DNA of 64,000 nucleotides, taken from contig NZ_SJZI01000050.1 of assembly GCF_004337505.1 (NCBI RefSeq), positions 1 to 64,000 on the forward strand, in the 5' to 3' direction. The translations under genes and the position numbers were made by a program. Under the pieces are notes generated by a model, which did no database searches, had not been told where the DNA came from, and saw nothing but the letters and a program-made list of their open reading frames with translations. How positions within the stretch are numbered: the first letter of the stretch is position 1; the number at the start of each line of letters is the position of its first letter. Positions 29,304-37,756 of the stretch are shown one piece after another. This DNA is from Flaviaestuariibacter flavus. Its GTDB lineage: Bacteria > Bacteroidota > Bacteroidia > Chitinophagales > Chitinophagaceae.

Positions 29304-29333
29304 GAATACCGAATAACGGATATCGAATCTCGG
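29304..29333. repeat. Heptad repeat (GAATACC type)
   Basis: Units GAATACC, GAATAAC, GGATATC, GAATCTC lie between queA and the PAP2 gene. The rest of 29152-29349 is GC-rich without a gene or clear hairpin. Confidence 0.6.
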
Positions 29334-29349
29334 AGGTGGTTCCGGGTCG

Positions 29350-30354
29350 CTAGCGGGCACTGGCTAAAAGGCCGGTATCACCACGGTCATCACCAAAGGT
29401 ATTTCGCGGCTTGAACTTCTTTTTTGCAGGCTTCCAGGTGAAGCCGATCCCCGAACCCATTTCGTTGTAGGTCACGCCAAACTGTACCGTTTTTGTGCGC
29501 ACTTTGTGCAGCGAGGGAATGCTGATACCGGAGATGGCGCCGACCATGAGGCCGAGGAAAACGTCGGACGGGAAGTGGGCGAGGGCCTTGACGCGTGTAT
29601 AGCCGGCGAATACGGCGGGCACGGCGGCTACAGCATACAGCAGGTATTTTTTATTGCCGATCTCGGGGTGATAATCGGTATAAACCTTTACCGCGAAAAA
29701 GGTAGCCGCAGCCGCGTTGGCCGAATGACCGCTGAACATGGAGTTGCGGTTGCCGCCACGGAGGCGCTCGGAGGGATCGAAATAGGAGTAATAGGTGATG
29801 GGGCGAAACCGGTTTTGAAAACTGGGTCCCAGCGGGCTGAAATTATAAATGGTAAAGGTGACAGCCTGGGCTTCATAAAACATGGCCGCGATTTTCAAGC
29901 CGTCCTTCCGGATATTCTTGTCTGCGAAAATGCCCAGCGAAAGGGCGATAGTTGCCGGGAGGGCAATGTCGGATACTTTAAACCATTTTTCCCGCACCGT
30001 AGGGTCCTGCTCTACGGCCCAGCGGTCGAGCGGGCTCAGGAGTTCGGGGCGGAGCGCCTCAATCTCGGCGGTCGAGATGTCCTTTTTTGCATGGAGAATG
30101 TTGGGTATCGCAAGAAAGTTGCCGACTGTCATGACGGCGTTGAGTGGGAGCGTCACCCAGGGATTGACCTTATAGACCATCTGGACCAGCCGGCGTTCCT
30201 GCGGTGGCTTGGCCGCTCCCTGGGGCGTATTGCGGATGATAGTGTCTACCGGTATCTTTTGTTGTGCGGATGCGGTGCCCGCACTTCCCAAGCAGAGGGC
30301 GAGGAGAAGGCTTGCGCAAACGGTGCTTTTGCTGAGATAGGTCCTTGCTGACAT
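29350..30354 (-). CDS. PAP2-superfamily phosphatase, secreted
   Basis: A 334-residue protein with a signal peptide (1-30, cleavage after ASA). The acid-phosphatase/vanadate motifs are visible: MFSGHSANA with H210, and TRVKALAHFPSD with R254, H260 and D264. Several weakly hydrophobic helices lie between 125 and 280. Such enzymes dephosphorylate lipid or isoprenoid phosphates at the membrane. The C-terminal TKTVQFGVTYNEMGSGIGFTW segment looks like terminal beta strands and may help outer-membrane association. The substrate is unknown. Confidence 0.88.
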   Translation of the reverse strand: MSARTYLSKSTVCASLLLALCLGSAGTASAQQKIPVDTIIRNTPQGAAKPPQERRLVQMVYKVNPWVTLPLNAVMTVGNFLAIPNILHAKKDISTAEIEALRPELLSPLDRWAVEQDPTVREKWFKVSDIALPATIALSLGIFADKNIRKDGLKIAAMFYEAQAVTFTIYNFSPLGPSFQNRFRPITYYSYFDPSERLRGGNRNSMFSGHSANAAAATFFAVKVYTDYHPEIGNKKYLLYAVAAVPAVFAGYTRVKALAHFPSDVFLGLMVGAISGISIPSLHKVRTKTVQFGVTYNEMGSGIGFTWKPAKKKFKPRNTFGDDRGDTGLLASAR

Positions 30355-30392
30355 ACCCGGCGCCTGTTAAAAAAGCCGTGCCACAGAGCAAT

Positions 30393-30424
30393 CTCCGATC
30401 TCCGATGTCTGATGTCTGATTTGC
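30393..30424. repeat. Heptad repeat (GATCTCC/GATGTCT)
   Basis: Units GATCTCC, GATCTCC-like, GATGTCT, GATGTCT, GATTTGC lie upstream of the PAP2 gene and downstream of the ABC ATPase gene. Confidence 0.65.
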
Positions 30425-30463
30425 GGGGTGACCGGAAATTTGAACAAAGTCCCGGCGCGGGGT

Positions 30464-32131
30464 TCAGAGTTCCGCATTATTTCCAGGGATCGCTTCCAGG
30501 AGGGCCTTGGTGTAGGGATGGCCGGGATTCCGGTAAACGGCCTCGGCATCGCCGAGCTCCACGATCTTTCCGGCCTGCATTACGGCGATGCGGTCACTCA
30601 TATAGCGCACTACCGAGAGGTCGTGCGAGATAAAGAGGAGCGTAAGGCCGAGCTCGCGGCGCAGTTCGTTGAGGAGGTTGAGTACCTGGGCCTGCACGCT
30701 CACGTCGAGGGCGGAAACGGACTCGTCGCACACCAGCACCTGCGGGCTGAGGGCAAGTGCACGGGCAATGACGATGCGTTGCCGCTGGCCGCCCGAAAAT
30801 GCGTGTGGATAACGTGCAGCCGCAGCCGCGGGGAGCCCCACCTGGTCGAGCAGGGTGGCGGCCCGTTTGCGTTGTTCGGCGCGCGCGCCGCGGCGGTGCA
30901 CCCGCAGGGGCTCTTCGAGAGCTTCGCCGATGGTGAGCCGCGGGTTGAGTGCCGAGTAAGGATCCTGGAACACCAGCTGAACGGCGCGCCGGTAGGCGGC
31001 CAGCTCTTTTGCGGAAAATTCCTGCAGCGACTGCCCGCCCACCCGGATGCTCCCCGACGTAGGCTCCACGAGCCGCAGCAGGGCCCGGCCGAGGGTGCTT
31101 TTGCCGCAGCCCGATTCGCCCACAAGGCCGAGGGTTTCGCCTTGGCGGATATCCAGGCTGACACCGTCCACCGCGGTAAAGGTTTCGGTAACACGCCCCC
31201 AGAGGTTGCGGCGCACGGGGTAGCTTACCACAAGGTCCCGTATTTCTACGGTCGGACCGGGGCCGCAGGCAACCGGCGGCAGGGGCGCCGGCGCGGGCTT
31301 CCCCTCCAGCACGTCGGCCACCACGGGCAGCGGCTCGTTTTTCGGCCGGCCCGCGGGGCGGCAGGCGAGCAGCGCGCGGGTATAGGGATGTTTCGGTGCC
31401 CGCAACACCTCGTCGCGGGTGCCGGTTTCCAATAATTCGCCGCGGTACAGGATGGCCACGCGGTCGGCGATATCGGCCACCACGCCCAGGTCGTGGGTGA
31501 TGAAGAGCACCGCTGTGCCCAGCTCCTGCTGCAGGGAGCGAATGAGTTCGAGGATCGTTTTCTGAACAGTGACGTCCAGCGCCGTGGTGGGCTCGTCGCA
31601 GATAAGCAGGTCGGGGCCGCAGCAAAGCGCGATGGCGATCATCACCCGCTGCTTTTGCCCCCCGCTCAGCTGGTGCGGGTAGCGCTTCATCATGCCTTCG
31701 GGATCGGGGAGGCGCACCTTGCGCAGCCATTCCACGGCGGAGCGCTCCGCATCATTTTTCGAAAGGCCTTTGTGGCGGCGCAGCACCTCGGTCAGTTGAC
31801 GGCCGCAGGTGAGCACCGGGTTGAGCGCCGTCATCGGCTCCTGGAAAATAAAAGCGATGCGGTTGCCGCGGATGTTCTGCAGCGTGCGCTCATTTACCTG
31901 CAGCAGGTCGATGGTGTTCCCGTCAACCTGAAAGTGAACAGCGCCGGAAAGCTGCGCCGCCGGTGGCAGCAGGCGGAGCAGGGAAAGTGCCGTTACCGAT
32001 TTGCCCGAGCCCGATTCGCCCACAAGCGCCAGCAGCTCGCCGCGGGTGATCGCGAGGCGAAGGGGGTGGAGCACGGGTGCGGCGTCGCCGAAACGGACCT
32101 GCAGGTTTTCTATCTGGAGTAAGGGCGTCAT
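30464..32131 (-). CDS. Dual-ATPase ABC protein, dipeptide/oligopeptide type
   Basis: A 555-residue fusion of two ABC ATPase domains, like YejF or GsiA, which energise peptide or glutathione uptake. Walker A motifs are GESGSGKS (38-45) and GESGCGKS in the second half. Signature motifs are LSGGQKQR and FSGGQRQR, and Walker B motifs are [12 protein letters not shown] and [12 protein letters not shown]. The second Walker B has DES instead of DEP, which is tolerated. Each half ends in the oligopeptide-type C-terminal region ([12 protein letters not shown]). No permease or binding-protein gene is adjacent, so partners must be elsewhere. The start overlaps the lipoprotein stop by 4 bp. Confidence 0.93.
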   Translation of the reverse strand: MTPLLQIENLQVRFGDAAPVLHPLRLAITRGELLALVGESGSGKSVTALSLLRLLPPAAQLSGAVHFQVDGNTIDLLQVNERTLQNIRGNRIAFIFQEPMTALNPVLTCGRQLTEVLRRHKGLSKNDAERSAVEWLRKVRLPDPEGMMKRYPHQLSGGQKQRVMIAIALCCGPDLLICDEPTTALDVTVQKTILELIRSLQQELGTAVLFITHDLGVVADIADRVAILYRGELLETGTRDEVLRAPKHPYTRALLACRPAGRPKNEPLPVVADVLEGKPAPAPLPPVACGPGPTVEIRDLVVSYPVRRNLWGRVTETFTAVDGVSLDIRQGETLGLVGESGCGKSTLGRALLRLVEPTSGSIRVGGQSLQEFSAKELAAYRRAVQLVFQDPYSALNPRLTIGEALEEPLRVHRRGARAEQRKRAATLLDQVGLPAAAAARYPHAFSGGQRQRIVIARALALSPQVLVCDESVSALDVSVQAQVLNLLNELRRELGLTLLFISHDLSVVRYMSDRIAVMQAGKIVELGDAEAVYRNPGHPYTKALLEAIPGNNAEL

Positions 32132-32523
32132 GGCGTGCAGGGTGCATCGAGCACCCGTATCGACAGTTTTTTATCCGGAACGGGGTAATAGGCCATACAC
32201 ACCACGCAGTTCTGCACCGCCCCTTCGTCAATCGTAAAGTAAAACTCCTCGCCTTCGCGGATGGAAGCCGGGAAGGTACAGGGACTGCCGAGCGCAAACA
32301 CGTTGGTCCAGGTGGTACCCGTTACCTCATCGCGCCACCGGGCCTGTATCCGCGTCGTGTCGATGGCGCCGCCAGTGACCTGGATGGTATAGTTGGAGCA
32401 AATGCCTTTAACAGCCAGCTTGCCGCGGTAGCAGCCGGTAGCAGGGCGTCCCTTGTCTTTGCGGCAGCCTGCCTGAATCGACAGGCCGGCAACGAGGACC
32501 AGGCAGAGTGTGCTGAGTTTCAT
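32128..32523 (-). CDS. Small Cys-containing lipoprotein of unknown function
   Basis: A 131-residue protein with a lipoprotein-type signal (lipobox QAGC near residue 19) and a mature domain with five further cysteines that could form disulfides in the periplasm. The fold looks beta-rich; no family recognised. It overlaps the ABC gene by 4 bp (ATGA) and follows amn by 53 bp, so it may be translated together with the ABC protein. It is not a typical solute-binding protein, being too short. Confidence 0.68.
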   Translation of the reverse strand: MKLSTLCLVLVAGLSIQAGCRKDKGRPATGCYRGKLAVKGICSNYTIQVTGGAIDTTRIQARWRDEVTGTTWTNVFALGSPCTFPASIREGEEFYFTIDEGAVQNCVVCMAYYPVPDKKLSIRVLDAPCTP

Positions 32524-32576
32524 CCGATTTGTTTTCAGGTTGACTACGAGCCGCCGGCAAACGTTGCACGCAGCGA

Positions 32577-33347
32577 TTAAAAGCGCAGGTGCCGTACCGT
32601 AAGGCCGTTGTTGGCGAGCTGCTTCAGCGAGTCGATGCCGATCTTTATGTGGCGCTCCACGAACTGCTCGGTCACCTTGCGGTCGCTTTCCTCGGTCTTT
32701 ACACCGTCGGGGGTCATGGGCGAATCGCTCACCAGCAGGAGGGCGCCGGTCGGGATCTTGTTGAAGAAGCCCACGGAGAAGATGGTGGCCGTTTCCATAT
32801 CGATGGCATAGGCGCGTACTTTCTGCAGGTATTCCTTAAACACTTCATCATGCTCCCACACGCGGCGGTTGGTGGTATACACCGTGCCGGTCCAGTAGTC
32901 GACGCCGTGGTCGCGGATGGTGGTGGAAATGGCTTTCTGCAGGGCGAAGGCAGGCAGGGCAGGTACTTCGGGCGGGAAGTAGTCGTTGGACGTACCCTCG
33001 CCGCGGATGGCCGCGATGGGGAGGATGAGGTCGCCGAGCTTGTTGCGCTTTTTGAGGCCGCCGCATTTGCCCAGGAAGAGCACCGCTTCGGGCTCGATGG
33101 CCGTCAGCAGGTCCATAACGGTAGCGGCGGTAGGTGAGCCCATGCCGAAGTTGATGATGGTGATGTTGTCGGCGGTGGCGCATTGCATCGGCTTATCGGT
33201 GCCGACGATGGGAACATTGTTCCACTCGGCGAAGAGGCGTACATAGTTGCTGAAGTTGGTCAGCAGGATGTACTCGCCGAATTGATCAAGGGCCTGGCCG
33301 GTGTAGCGTACGAGCCAGTTCTTGACGATGTCTTCTTTTGTCTTCAT
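32577..33347 (-). CDS. amn: AMP nucleosidase, short form
   Basis: A 256-residue protein of the nucleoside phosphorylase fold that splits AMP into adenine and ribose 5-phosphate. Visible segments are TIINFGMGSPTAATVMDLL (phosphate-binding), FLGKCGGL, RAYAIDMETATIFSVGF (the purine/ribose site with the conserved DMET) and VSDSPMTPDG. It matches the catalytic domain of E. coli AMP nucleosidase without the large N-terminal domain, as usual in Bacteroidota. The ATG at 33347 lies 3 bp after a perfect TATATTTG element. Confidence 0.92.
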   Translation of the reverse strand: MKTKEDIVKNWLVRYTGQALDQFGEYILLTNFSNYVRLFAEWNNVPIVGTDKPMQCATADNITIINFGMGSPTAATVMDLLTAIEPEAVLFLGKCGGLKKRNKLGDLILPIAAIRGEGTSNDYFPPEVPALPAFALQKAISTTIRDHGVDYWTGTVYTTNRRVWEHDEVFKEYLQKVRAYAIDMETATIFSVGFFNKIPTGALLLVSDSPMTPDGVKTEESDRKVTEQFVERHIKIGIDSLKQLANNGLTVRHLRF

Positions 33348-33376
33348 GCACAAATATAAATCATTAGGTTTGAAGC
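33348..33376. promoter_or_regulatory. Back-to-back promoter elements for amn and the nuclease-domain gene
   Basis: The 29-bp gap between two divergent start codons contains TATATTTG on the minus strand (33351-33358) and TAGGTTTG on the plus strand (33365-33372). Both are exact TAnnTTTG matches, 3 and 4 bp from their ATGs. Each -33 region would lie inside the opposite gene. Confidence 0.7.
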
Positions 33377-33829
33377 ATGATTTCCGTGCGCTACCCCGAG
33401 CCGCGCTTCCGGCTGAAGGAAGAAGGCGACCGGCGCCAGCTCTTCGACCCCCTCCGCCGCTGCTGGGTGGCGCTCACACCCGAAGAGTGGGTGCGGCAGA
33501 ACTTCGTGAATTACCTGCTGCAGGAGCTGCATTATCCCGCCTCCCTCATCGCCCTCGAAAAAGAGATCCGCCTCCATGAGCTCCGCAAACGCTTCGACCT
33601 CCTCGTGTACGACGCGTCGCACCTGCCCTGGATGCTGGTGGAGTGTAAAGCCCCGGAGGTGGCGCTTGCTCCCGCCGTGCTCGACCAGGTGTTGCGCTAC
33701 AATATCTCGGTGCCGGTGCGCTTTATCGTTATCACGAACGGGAATGCCACGATGGCCTGGGAAAAGGCAGGCGGTGTCTTGACCGAATTGGGCGAATTGC
33801 CGCCGTGGGCAGATGCGAAAAGCCTTTGA
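33377..33829 (+). CDS. Type I restriction R-subunit N-terminal-like nuclease domain protein
   Basis: A 150-residue stand-alone domain of the HSDR_N_2 type, a PD-(D/E)xK nuclease fold. Visible are KRFDLLVYD (metal-binding Asp) and MLVECKAPE (the ExK pair), preceded by a helical part FVNYLLQELHYP. No methyltransferase, specificity or helicase gene is near, so this is not a restriction system; such single-domain genes are common in Bacteroidota with unknown role. The start at 33377 fits the adjacent promoter element. Its 3' end overlaps the convergent gene at 33732-34319 by 98 bp. Confidence 0.85.
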   Translation: MISVRYPEPRFRLKEEGDRRQLFDPLRRCWVALTPEEWVRQNFVNYLLQELHYPASLIALEKEIRLHELRKRFDLLVYDASHLPWMLVECKAPEVALAPAVLDQVLRYNISVPVRFIVITNGNATMAWEKAGGVLTELGELPPWADAKSL

Positions 33830-34319
33830 CCCAGTGCAGGCTGTGGTGATGGCCCGCGCCCGAAGCGGTAAAGTAGTGGTCGTAGAATTCTTCCATCAGC
33901 GAAGACAGGCGCAGGAAATCCACGCCATTCGGCGAGCCCGCCGGCGGGTGTGCTTCGGTGATGGTGTTATAGGTGCGAACAAACTGGAAGCGCAGCGACC
34001 GGTCGGAGCGGATCTGCGCCGCAGTGTTCGCCGTCTTCACCTTGTTCAGCACTTTTTCCAGTACGCTGCGCTCCGAAGCCAGGTTGACCGCCTCGCCCTG
34101 CGCCAGCTTTTTTTGCAGCGCAATGAGGAAGAACTTGAATTCTTCAATCGCCTCCGGGCCCCTCAGGTTGGCAAGGGAGTTTTTAAACAGGACATAAAAC
34201 AGGTAGGCCACCAGCAACAGCAGCAGTATCCCCGGCACCCCGATCAGGAGCACCTGCTTCCCGAAAAGAGCGCGGGAGGCGGCGCTTGCGGATTTGAGCT
34301 GTCTGATGATCGGTACCAT
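33732..34319 (-). CDS. Membrane-anchored protein of unknown function
   Basis: A 195-residue protein with one strong membrane helix (about 23-46, VLLIGVPGILLLLLVAYLF), then a charged helical region with likely coiled coil (60-115) and a C-terminal part. The last 33 residues (SHLPTAAIRPIRSRHRLPF and following) are encoded antisense to the nuclease-domain gene and are Arg/Pro-rich, unlike the rest. This suggests the original stop was lost and reading continued into the neighbour. No family is recognised. The rest of the frame looks genuine. Confidence 0.6.
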   Translation of the reverse strand: MVPIIRQLKSASAASRALFGKQVLLIGVPGILLLLLVAYLFYVLFKNSLANLRGPEAIEEFKFFLIALQKKLAQGEAVNLASERSVLEKVLNKVKTANTAAQIRSDRSLRFQFVRTYNTITEAHPPAGSPNGVDFLRLSSLMEEFYDHYFTASGAGHHHSLHWVKGFSHLPTAAIRPIRSRHRLPFPRPSWHSRS

Positions 34320-34328
34320 AGCGATGTT

Positions 34329-34805
34329 TTAAAAAGCGAAACGGATCCCAATGCCGCCCCAGCCTCCTTCGAAGGTGCGGTCGGTGGTAAAGTTGTACGA
34401 CGGCTGCCAGTCTATGCTGAGATTGAGCGGTACTCCTTTCATTTTGTAATCGATACCCACCACGCCGTCGACACCATACACGGTTCTGTCGTTGATGTCG
34501 GGATGGTGCTCTTTCCAGAGCTCGTTGTGAAAGCCGACGTGGGCGCCGGGACCGAGATAGGCGTTGAGGCCGGCGGCCGGCGCGATGGGGATGTAGTATT
34601 CAACGAGGGCGGTAAACCGGAAGCCGTCGTGGCTGTAGCCGAGCGCTTCAAGCGCGGTGTGGCGCCCCAGGAATCGCTTTACCGTTACACCGGCGGGAAA
34701 GTATTTAAACCCGAGCGCGGTGCGGTAATCGGTGCCCTCGTTCTGGGCGTGGGCGCCCATGGCGGCGCATGCGCACAGGGCCAGGAAAACTAGTGTCTTT
34801 TTCAT
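34329..34805 (-). CDS. Small outer-membrane beta-barrel-like protein
   Basis: A 158-residue protein with a signal peptide (1-20, cleaved after AHA) and alternating beta-strand pattern ending GGIGIRFAF with a terminal Phe, as expected for an eight-stranded outer-membrane barrel. Strands such as FTALVEYYIPIAP, NAYLGPGAHVGFH and LNLSIDWQPSYNF are visible. Function unknown. It is followed after 9 bp by the membrane protein gene on the same strand, a possible operon. The 34806-35025 region upstream holds no gene. Confidence 0.78.
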   Translation of the reverse strand: MKKTLVFLALCACAAMGAHAQNEGTDYRTALGFKYFPAGVTVKRFLGRHTALEALGYSHDGFRFTALVEYYIPIAPAAGLNAYLGPGAHVGFHNELWKEHHPDINDRTVYGVDGVVGIDYKMKGVPLNLSIDWQPSYNFTTDRTFEGGWGGIGIRFAF

Positions 34806-35025
34806 GGTCGCGGGGTTTTACAGGTAGAAAAACCAGCTGTTGTGTTCAGCCCTGTGGTTTGCATTCGGCCCACCCGATCGGGCACGGAAGAGGGAGAAGG
34901 AGGAGTGCAGGAAAGACAGGCTGCACCGGTATCAACCGGAAATATGGTGCCATTTTTTTTGCAGAAAGAGTGGTAGGCGTGGAGCCATTGTGAAAATGAT
35001 ACTCTGGTTTACGACAGTGGGCGGC

Positions 35026-35625
35026 GAAAGATGGCAGATTACATGAGCACAGAACAAATGAGCAAATGATTACATGAGGTAACAATCCCTCTAAAATCAT
35101 GTATTCATTTGCTCTGTGATCATTTGCTCTTCGCTCCGTTCCGGCTGTGAAAGATGGCAGAATACATGAACACAGAACAAATGAGCAAATGAATACATGA
35201 GGTAACAACCCCTCTAAAATCATGTATTCATTTGCTCTGTGATCATTTGTTCTTCACTCCGTTCCGGCGGCGAAAGATGGCAGAATACATGAGCACAGAA
35301 TAAATGAGCAAATGATTACATGAGGTAAGGAAGCACCTCTAAAATCATGTACTCATGTAATCTGTGATCATTTGCTCTTCGCTCCGTTCCGGCTGCGAAA
35401 GATGGCAGATTACATGAACACAGAACAAATGAGCAAATGATTACATGAGGTAACAATCCCTCTAAAATCATGTATTCATGTAATCTGTGATCATTTGCTC
35501 TTCGCTCCGTTCCGGCGGCGAAAGATGGCAGAATACATGAGCACAGAATAAATGAGCAAATGATTACATGAGGTAACCACCCCTCTAAAATCATGTATTC
35601 ATGTAATCTGTGATCATTTGCTCTT
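35026..35625. repeat. Five-copy 123-bp tandem array of octamer-based inverted elements
   Basis: Copies begin at 35026, 35149, 35272, 35397 and 35520; spacings are 123, 123, 125 and 123 bp and the last copy is partial. Each unit starts GAAAGATGGCAGA. It contains GAGCAAATGATTACATGA and the near-exact inverse TCATGTATTCATTTGCTC around a ~20-base spacer with GAGG..CCTC. Both arms are built of 8-bp steps (ACAAATGA, GCAAATGA, TTACATGA). It is much more AT-rich than its surroundings. Units are near identical with no unique spacers. The array edge supplies the stop codon of the gene at 35614. Confidence 0.9.
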
Positions 35626-36435
35626 ACCTCCTGTCCGAGCAGGGGCCTGGGCCTTGACCCCGCGTTTTTCTTCGTAAAGCGAAGCATACAAAGGGCTTTC
35701 GGTTCGCTTCCACTTATCCCAGAACGTAAAGTAGAGTCCGTAGTTATACCGGAACTGCTTGTGATGGAGCGAATGGTGCGTGGCACCGATGAGGAAGCGG
35801 CCGAAAAACCGGCCGGGCGCCCCCCTGGGATATACCTCGATGTCGAGGTGATTGATGACGGACGAAAAGGTCATGATGGTGAGCTGCGTAAGCACCACGT
35901 AGAGGTGCATTGGCAGGAAGAGCAGGAGCGCGGGCAGGAAGATCGCCTGCAGCACGCCTTCGAGCGGGTGAAAGGAAAAGGCGGTCCACGGCGAGGTGAT
36001 GTTGGAGTCGTGGTGCACCTTGTGGAGGAGGCGGAACACCTTCGGGCGGTGCATCCAGCGGTGGAGCCAGTAATAATACGTTTCGTGCAGCAGCAGGGCG
36101 ATGCCCAGGCTCAGCGGCAGCCACCAGAGGGGGTATTCATGTACGTTGAGGTAAACTTTGGTGTAGCCCTTCTGCCAGAGTAGCAGCAGGCCGGCGCCGG
36201 CCACTGCAAACAGCAGGGCCGTGACGGTGCTCCAGCTAACCTCGCGGCGGTACTGGCCGGGCTTGTGCGGGCGCCCGTTGATCTTGCGTGCACGCCACTT
36301 TTCGCGCTGCCACACGTAGAAGACCCCATGAAAGATGCCGGCGATGAGCAGGTAACGCCCGATCACCACCAGGAACATGACCAGGGTGGCCAGGAAGAAA
36401 TAGAGGGGCTGGCTGAAGTCGGGGAGTTGCATCAA
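35614..36435 (-). CDS. Sterol desaturase/fatty-acid hydroxylase family membrane enzyme
   Basis: A 273-residue protein with about four membrane helices and the di-iron histidine boxes of this family: HETYYYWLHRWMH near residue 117, HKVHHDSN near 138, and HHSLHHKQFRYNYG near 218. Such enzymes hydroxylate or desaturate lipids using oxygen. The lipid substrate is unknown. The final residues GGKSK and the TGA stop are encoded by the edge of the 123-bp array. The start is one of two adjacent ATGs (36435 or 36432). Confidence 0.9.
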   Translation of the reverse strand: MMQLPDFSQPLYFFLATLVMFLVVIGRYLLIAGIFHGVFYVWQREKWRARKINGRPHKPGQYRREVSWSTVTALLFAVAGAGLLLLWQKGYTKVYLNVHEYPLWWLPLSLGIALLLHETYYYWLHRWMHRPKVFRLLHKVHHDSNITSPWTAFSFHPLEGVLQAIFLPALLLFLPMHLYVVLTQLTIMTFSSVINHLDIEVYPRGAPGRFFGRFLIGATHHSLHHKQFRYNYGLYFTFWDKWKRTESPLYASLYEEKRGVKAQAPARTGGKSK

Positions 36436-36511
36436 TTGTTTAAAGTTAACGCACGGAAACTCAAAAGGTTCTTGGGTTTAGGGTTCTGGGGTTGGTTCGG
36501 CTTCGGGGCGT

Positions 36512-36763
36512 GGCGCCTCAATACGGTCCGGCACTGCTTCAATGTCATAATGAACTGCCTCAATGTCATAATGCGGGGCTTCAACAAGATTGAGCAGTTA
36601 TTCAATAGGATGATACGCTGTTTCAATACCGTCGTGCGATCGTTCAATAGGACCGCGCGGTGCTTCAATGTCCTATTGCACTGCTTCAATGTCAGGTTGC
36701 GCTGCTTCATTGTCAGTTGACGGCGCTTCAGGGGAGTTGTTCCGGCTTTCAGGGCCTAATCCG
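36512..36763. repeat. 21-bp degenerate tandem repeat, about 12 units
   Basis: Exact 21-bp steps are seen from 36512: GGCGCCTCAATACGGTCC.., ACTGCTTCAATGTCATAATG., ACTGCCTCAATGTCATAATG., and so on to about 36763. The core TTCAAT is nearly constant. Because 21 is a multiple of 3, both strands stay open over the array and would read as heptapeptide repeats (CFNVIMN or LKQCNRT type). It sits between two leftward genes; I treat it as non-coding. The part before it (36463-36510) holds GGTTCTGG-type octamers. Confidence 0.85.
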
Positions 36764-36769
36764 GTGGGT

Positions 36770-37702
36770 TCAAAAGCTTTTTCCTTCGGCCGGCAGCTGC
36801 ACCGTATAGCTTTTCCCGCTGCTTACCGTGAGCGAGCGGCCGCGGAGCCAGGGGTTGAGCTGGCGAACCATCTTGTAGGTGGTGCCTTGCGCCCGTGCCC
36901 AGGTGGCCAGGTTGGGAATGCTCGCATTTACGGTTACGGATCGCGTCGGAACCGCACCGTAGCGCTCCCCTTCCGGTACCACAAAGCCGAGTTTTTCCGA
37001 ATTTTCGAGCAGGTATTTGAAGGTGAGGATGCGGAAGATGTAGCGGTTCGTTTCTTCGGGAAGCTGCAGGTCGTAATAGTTGTTGGTGCCCTGAAAGGTA
37101 GCCTGGCCGTTGTAGCCGCCCTGGCCACAATTGTAGGAGGCCGCGGCGGCTGTCCAGGAGCCGAATTTTGCGTAAGCCGATTTCAGGTAAACCGCCGCCG
37201 CATCGGTGGCCCGGGCGAGGTCGTAACGCTGGTCCACTTCCTTGTTCACCTCGAGGCCGTAGCCGGGTGCGGTGCCGTCCATAAACTGCCAGAAGGAGGC
37301 CGCACCCGCACCGCTGATGGCGGCCGGCACCAGGTTGCTTTCGGCGATGCAGAGGTACTTGAAGTCGTCGGGAACGCCGTTCGCCTTCAGGCGTTCTTCA
37401 ATCACCGGGAAATAGCGGTTGGCCGTCTTTACCAGGAAGATCATGTTGGCATTGCTGTAGTAATTGACCAGCACCTCGCGCTCGAGGCGCTCCTTTACAT
37501 CCCAGCGCTGCAGGGGCACCGTTTCGCCGGCGAAGCTGAGCTGCTCCGGCAGCGGCGGCGCCAGGATGCGTGCAGCATTGTTGCGGTCGTCTTCCTTATG
37601 CAGCCGGATCAGCGGCCGGTCGAATGCAAACTGGCCCGCAACGAGGATTCCGAGTATGAGCCCGAGAGCGATGTTGAGTATGGTCCGATGGGAGTGTTTC
37701 AT
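36770..37702 (-). CDS. Membrane-anchored lytic transglycosylase (SLT domain)
   Basis: A 310-residue murein hydrolase. A single N-terminal anchor or signal (8-24) is followed by an SLT goose-lysozyme-like domain with the catalytic Glu in IAESNLVP (E121), then SGAGAASFWQFMDGTAPGYG and the AAAASYNCGQGG motif near 205-216. The C-terminal ~70 residues (SVTVNASIPNLATWARAQG, LNPWLRGRSLTV) resemble a LysM-like peptidoglycan-binding module. It cleaves glycan strands to 1,6-anhydro ends. Similar to the MltD/MltF group. Leftward single gene. Confidence 0.9.
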   Translation of the reverse strand: MKHSHRTILNIALGLILGILVAGQFAFDRPLIRLHKEDDRNNAARILAPPLPEQLSFAGETVPLQRWDVKERLEREVLVNYYSNANMIFLVKTANRYFPVIEERLKANGVPDDFKYLCIAESNLVPAAISGAGAASFWQFMDGTAPGYGLEVNKEVDQRYDLARATDAAAVYLKSAYAKFGSWTAAAASYNCGQGGYNGQATFQGTNNYYDLQLPEETNRYIFRILTFKYLLENSEKLGFVVPEGERYGAVPTRSVTVNASIPNLATWARAQGTTYKMVRQLNPWLRGRSLTVSSGKSYTVQLPAEGKSF

Positions 37703-37756
37703 GGTGTTTGGGGTTAGCGAGAAGGGAATGGGGACAAATAGGGTGCCGAGACCCCA

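Noticed and set aside
33377..33829. Restriction-modification or other defence system
   Set aside because: Only a stand-alone HSDR_N-type nuclease domain is present, with no methyltransferase, specificity subunit or helicase nearby.
35026..35625. CRISPR array
   Set aside because: The 123-bp units are almost identical along their whole length with no unique spacers, and no cas genes are present.
35316..35786. Repeat-encoded protein (41-residue units) on the minus strand of the 123-bp array
   Set aside because: One unit is 125 bp and breaks the frame, the units are AT-rich and palindromic, and no start signal is seen.
36432..36720. Heptapeptide-repeat proteins on either strand of the 21-bp array
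   Set aside because: Both strands are open only because the unit is 21 bp; no ribosome-binding site or conserved domain supports translation.
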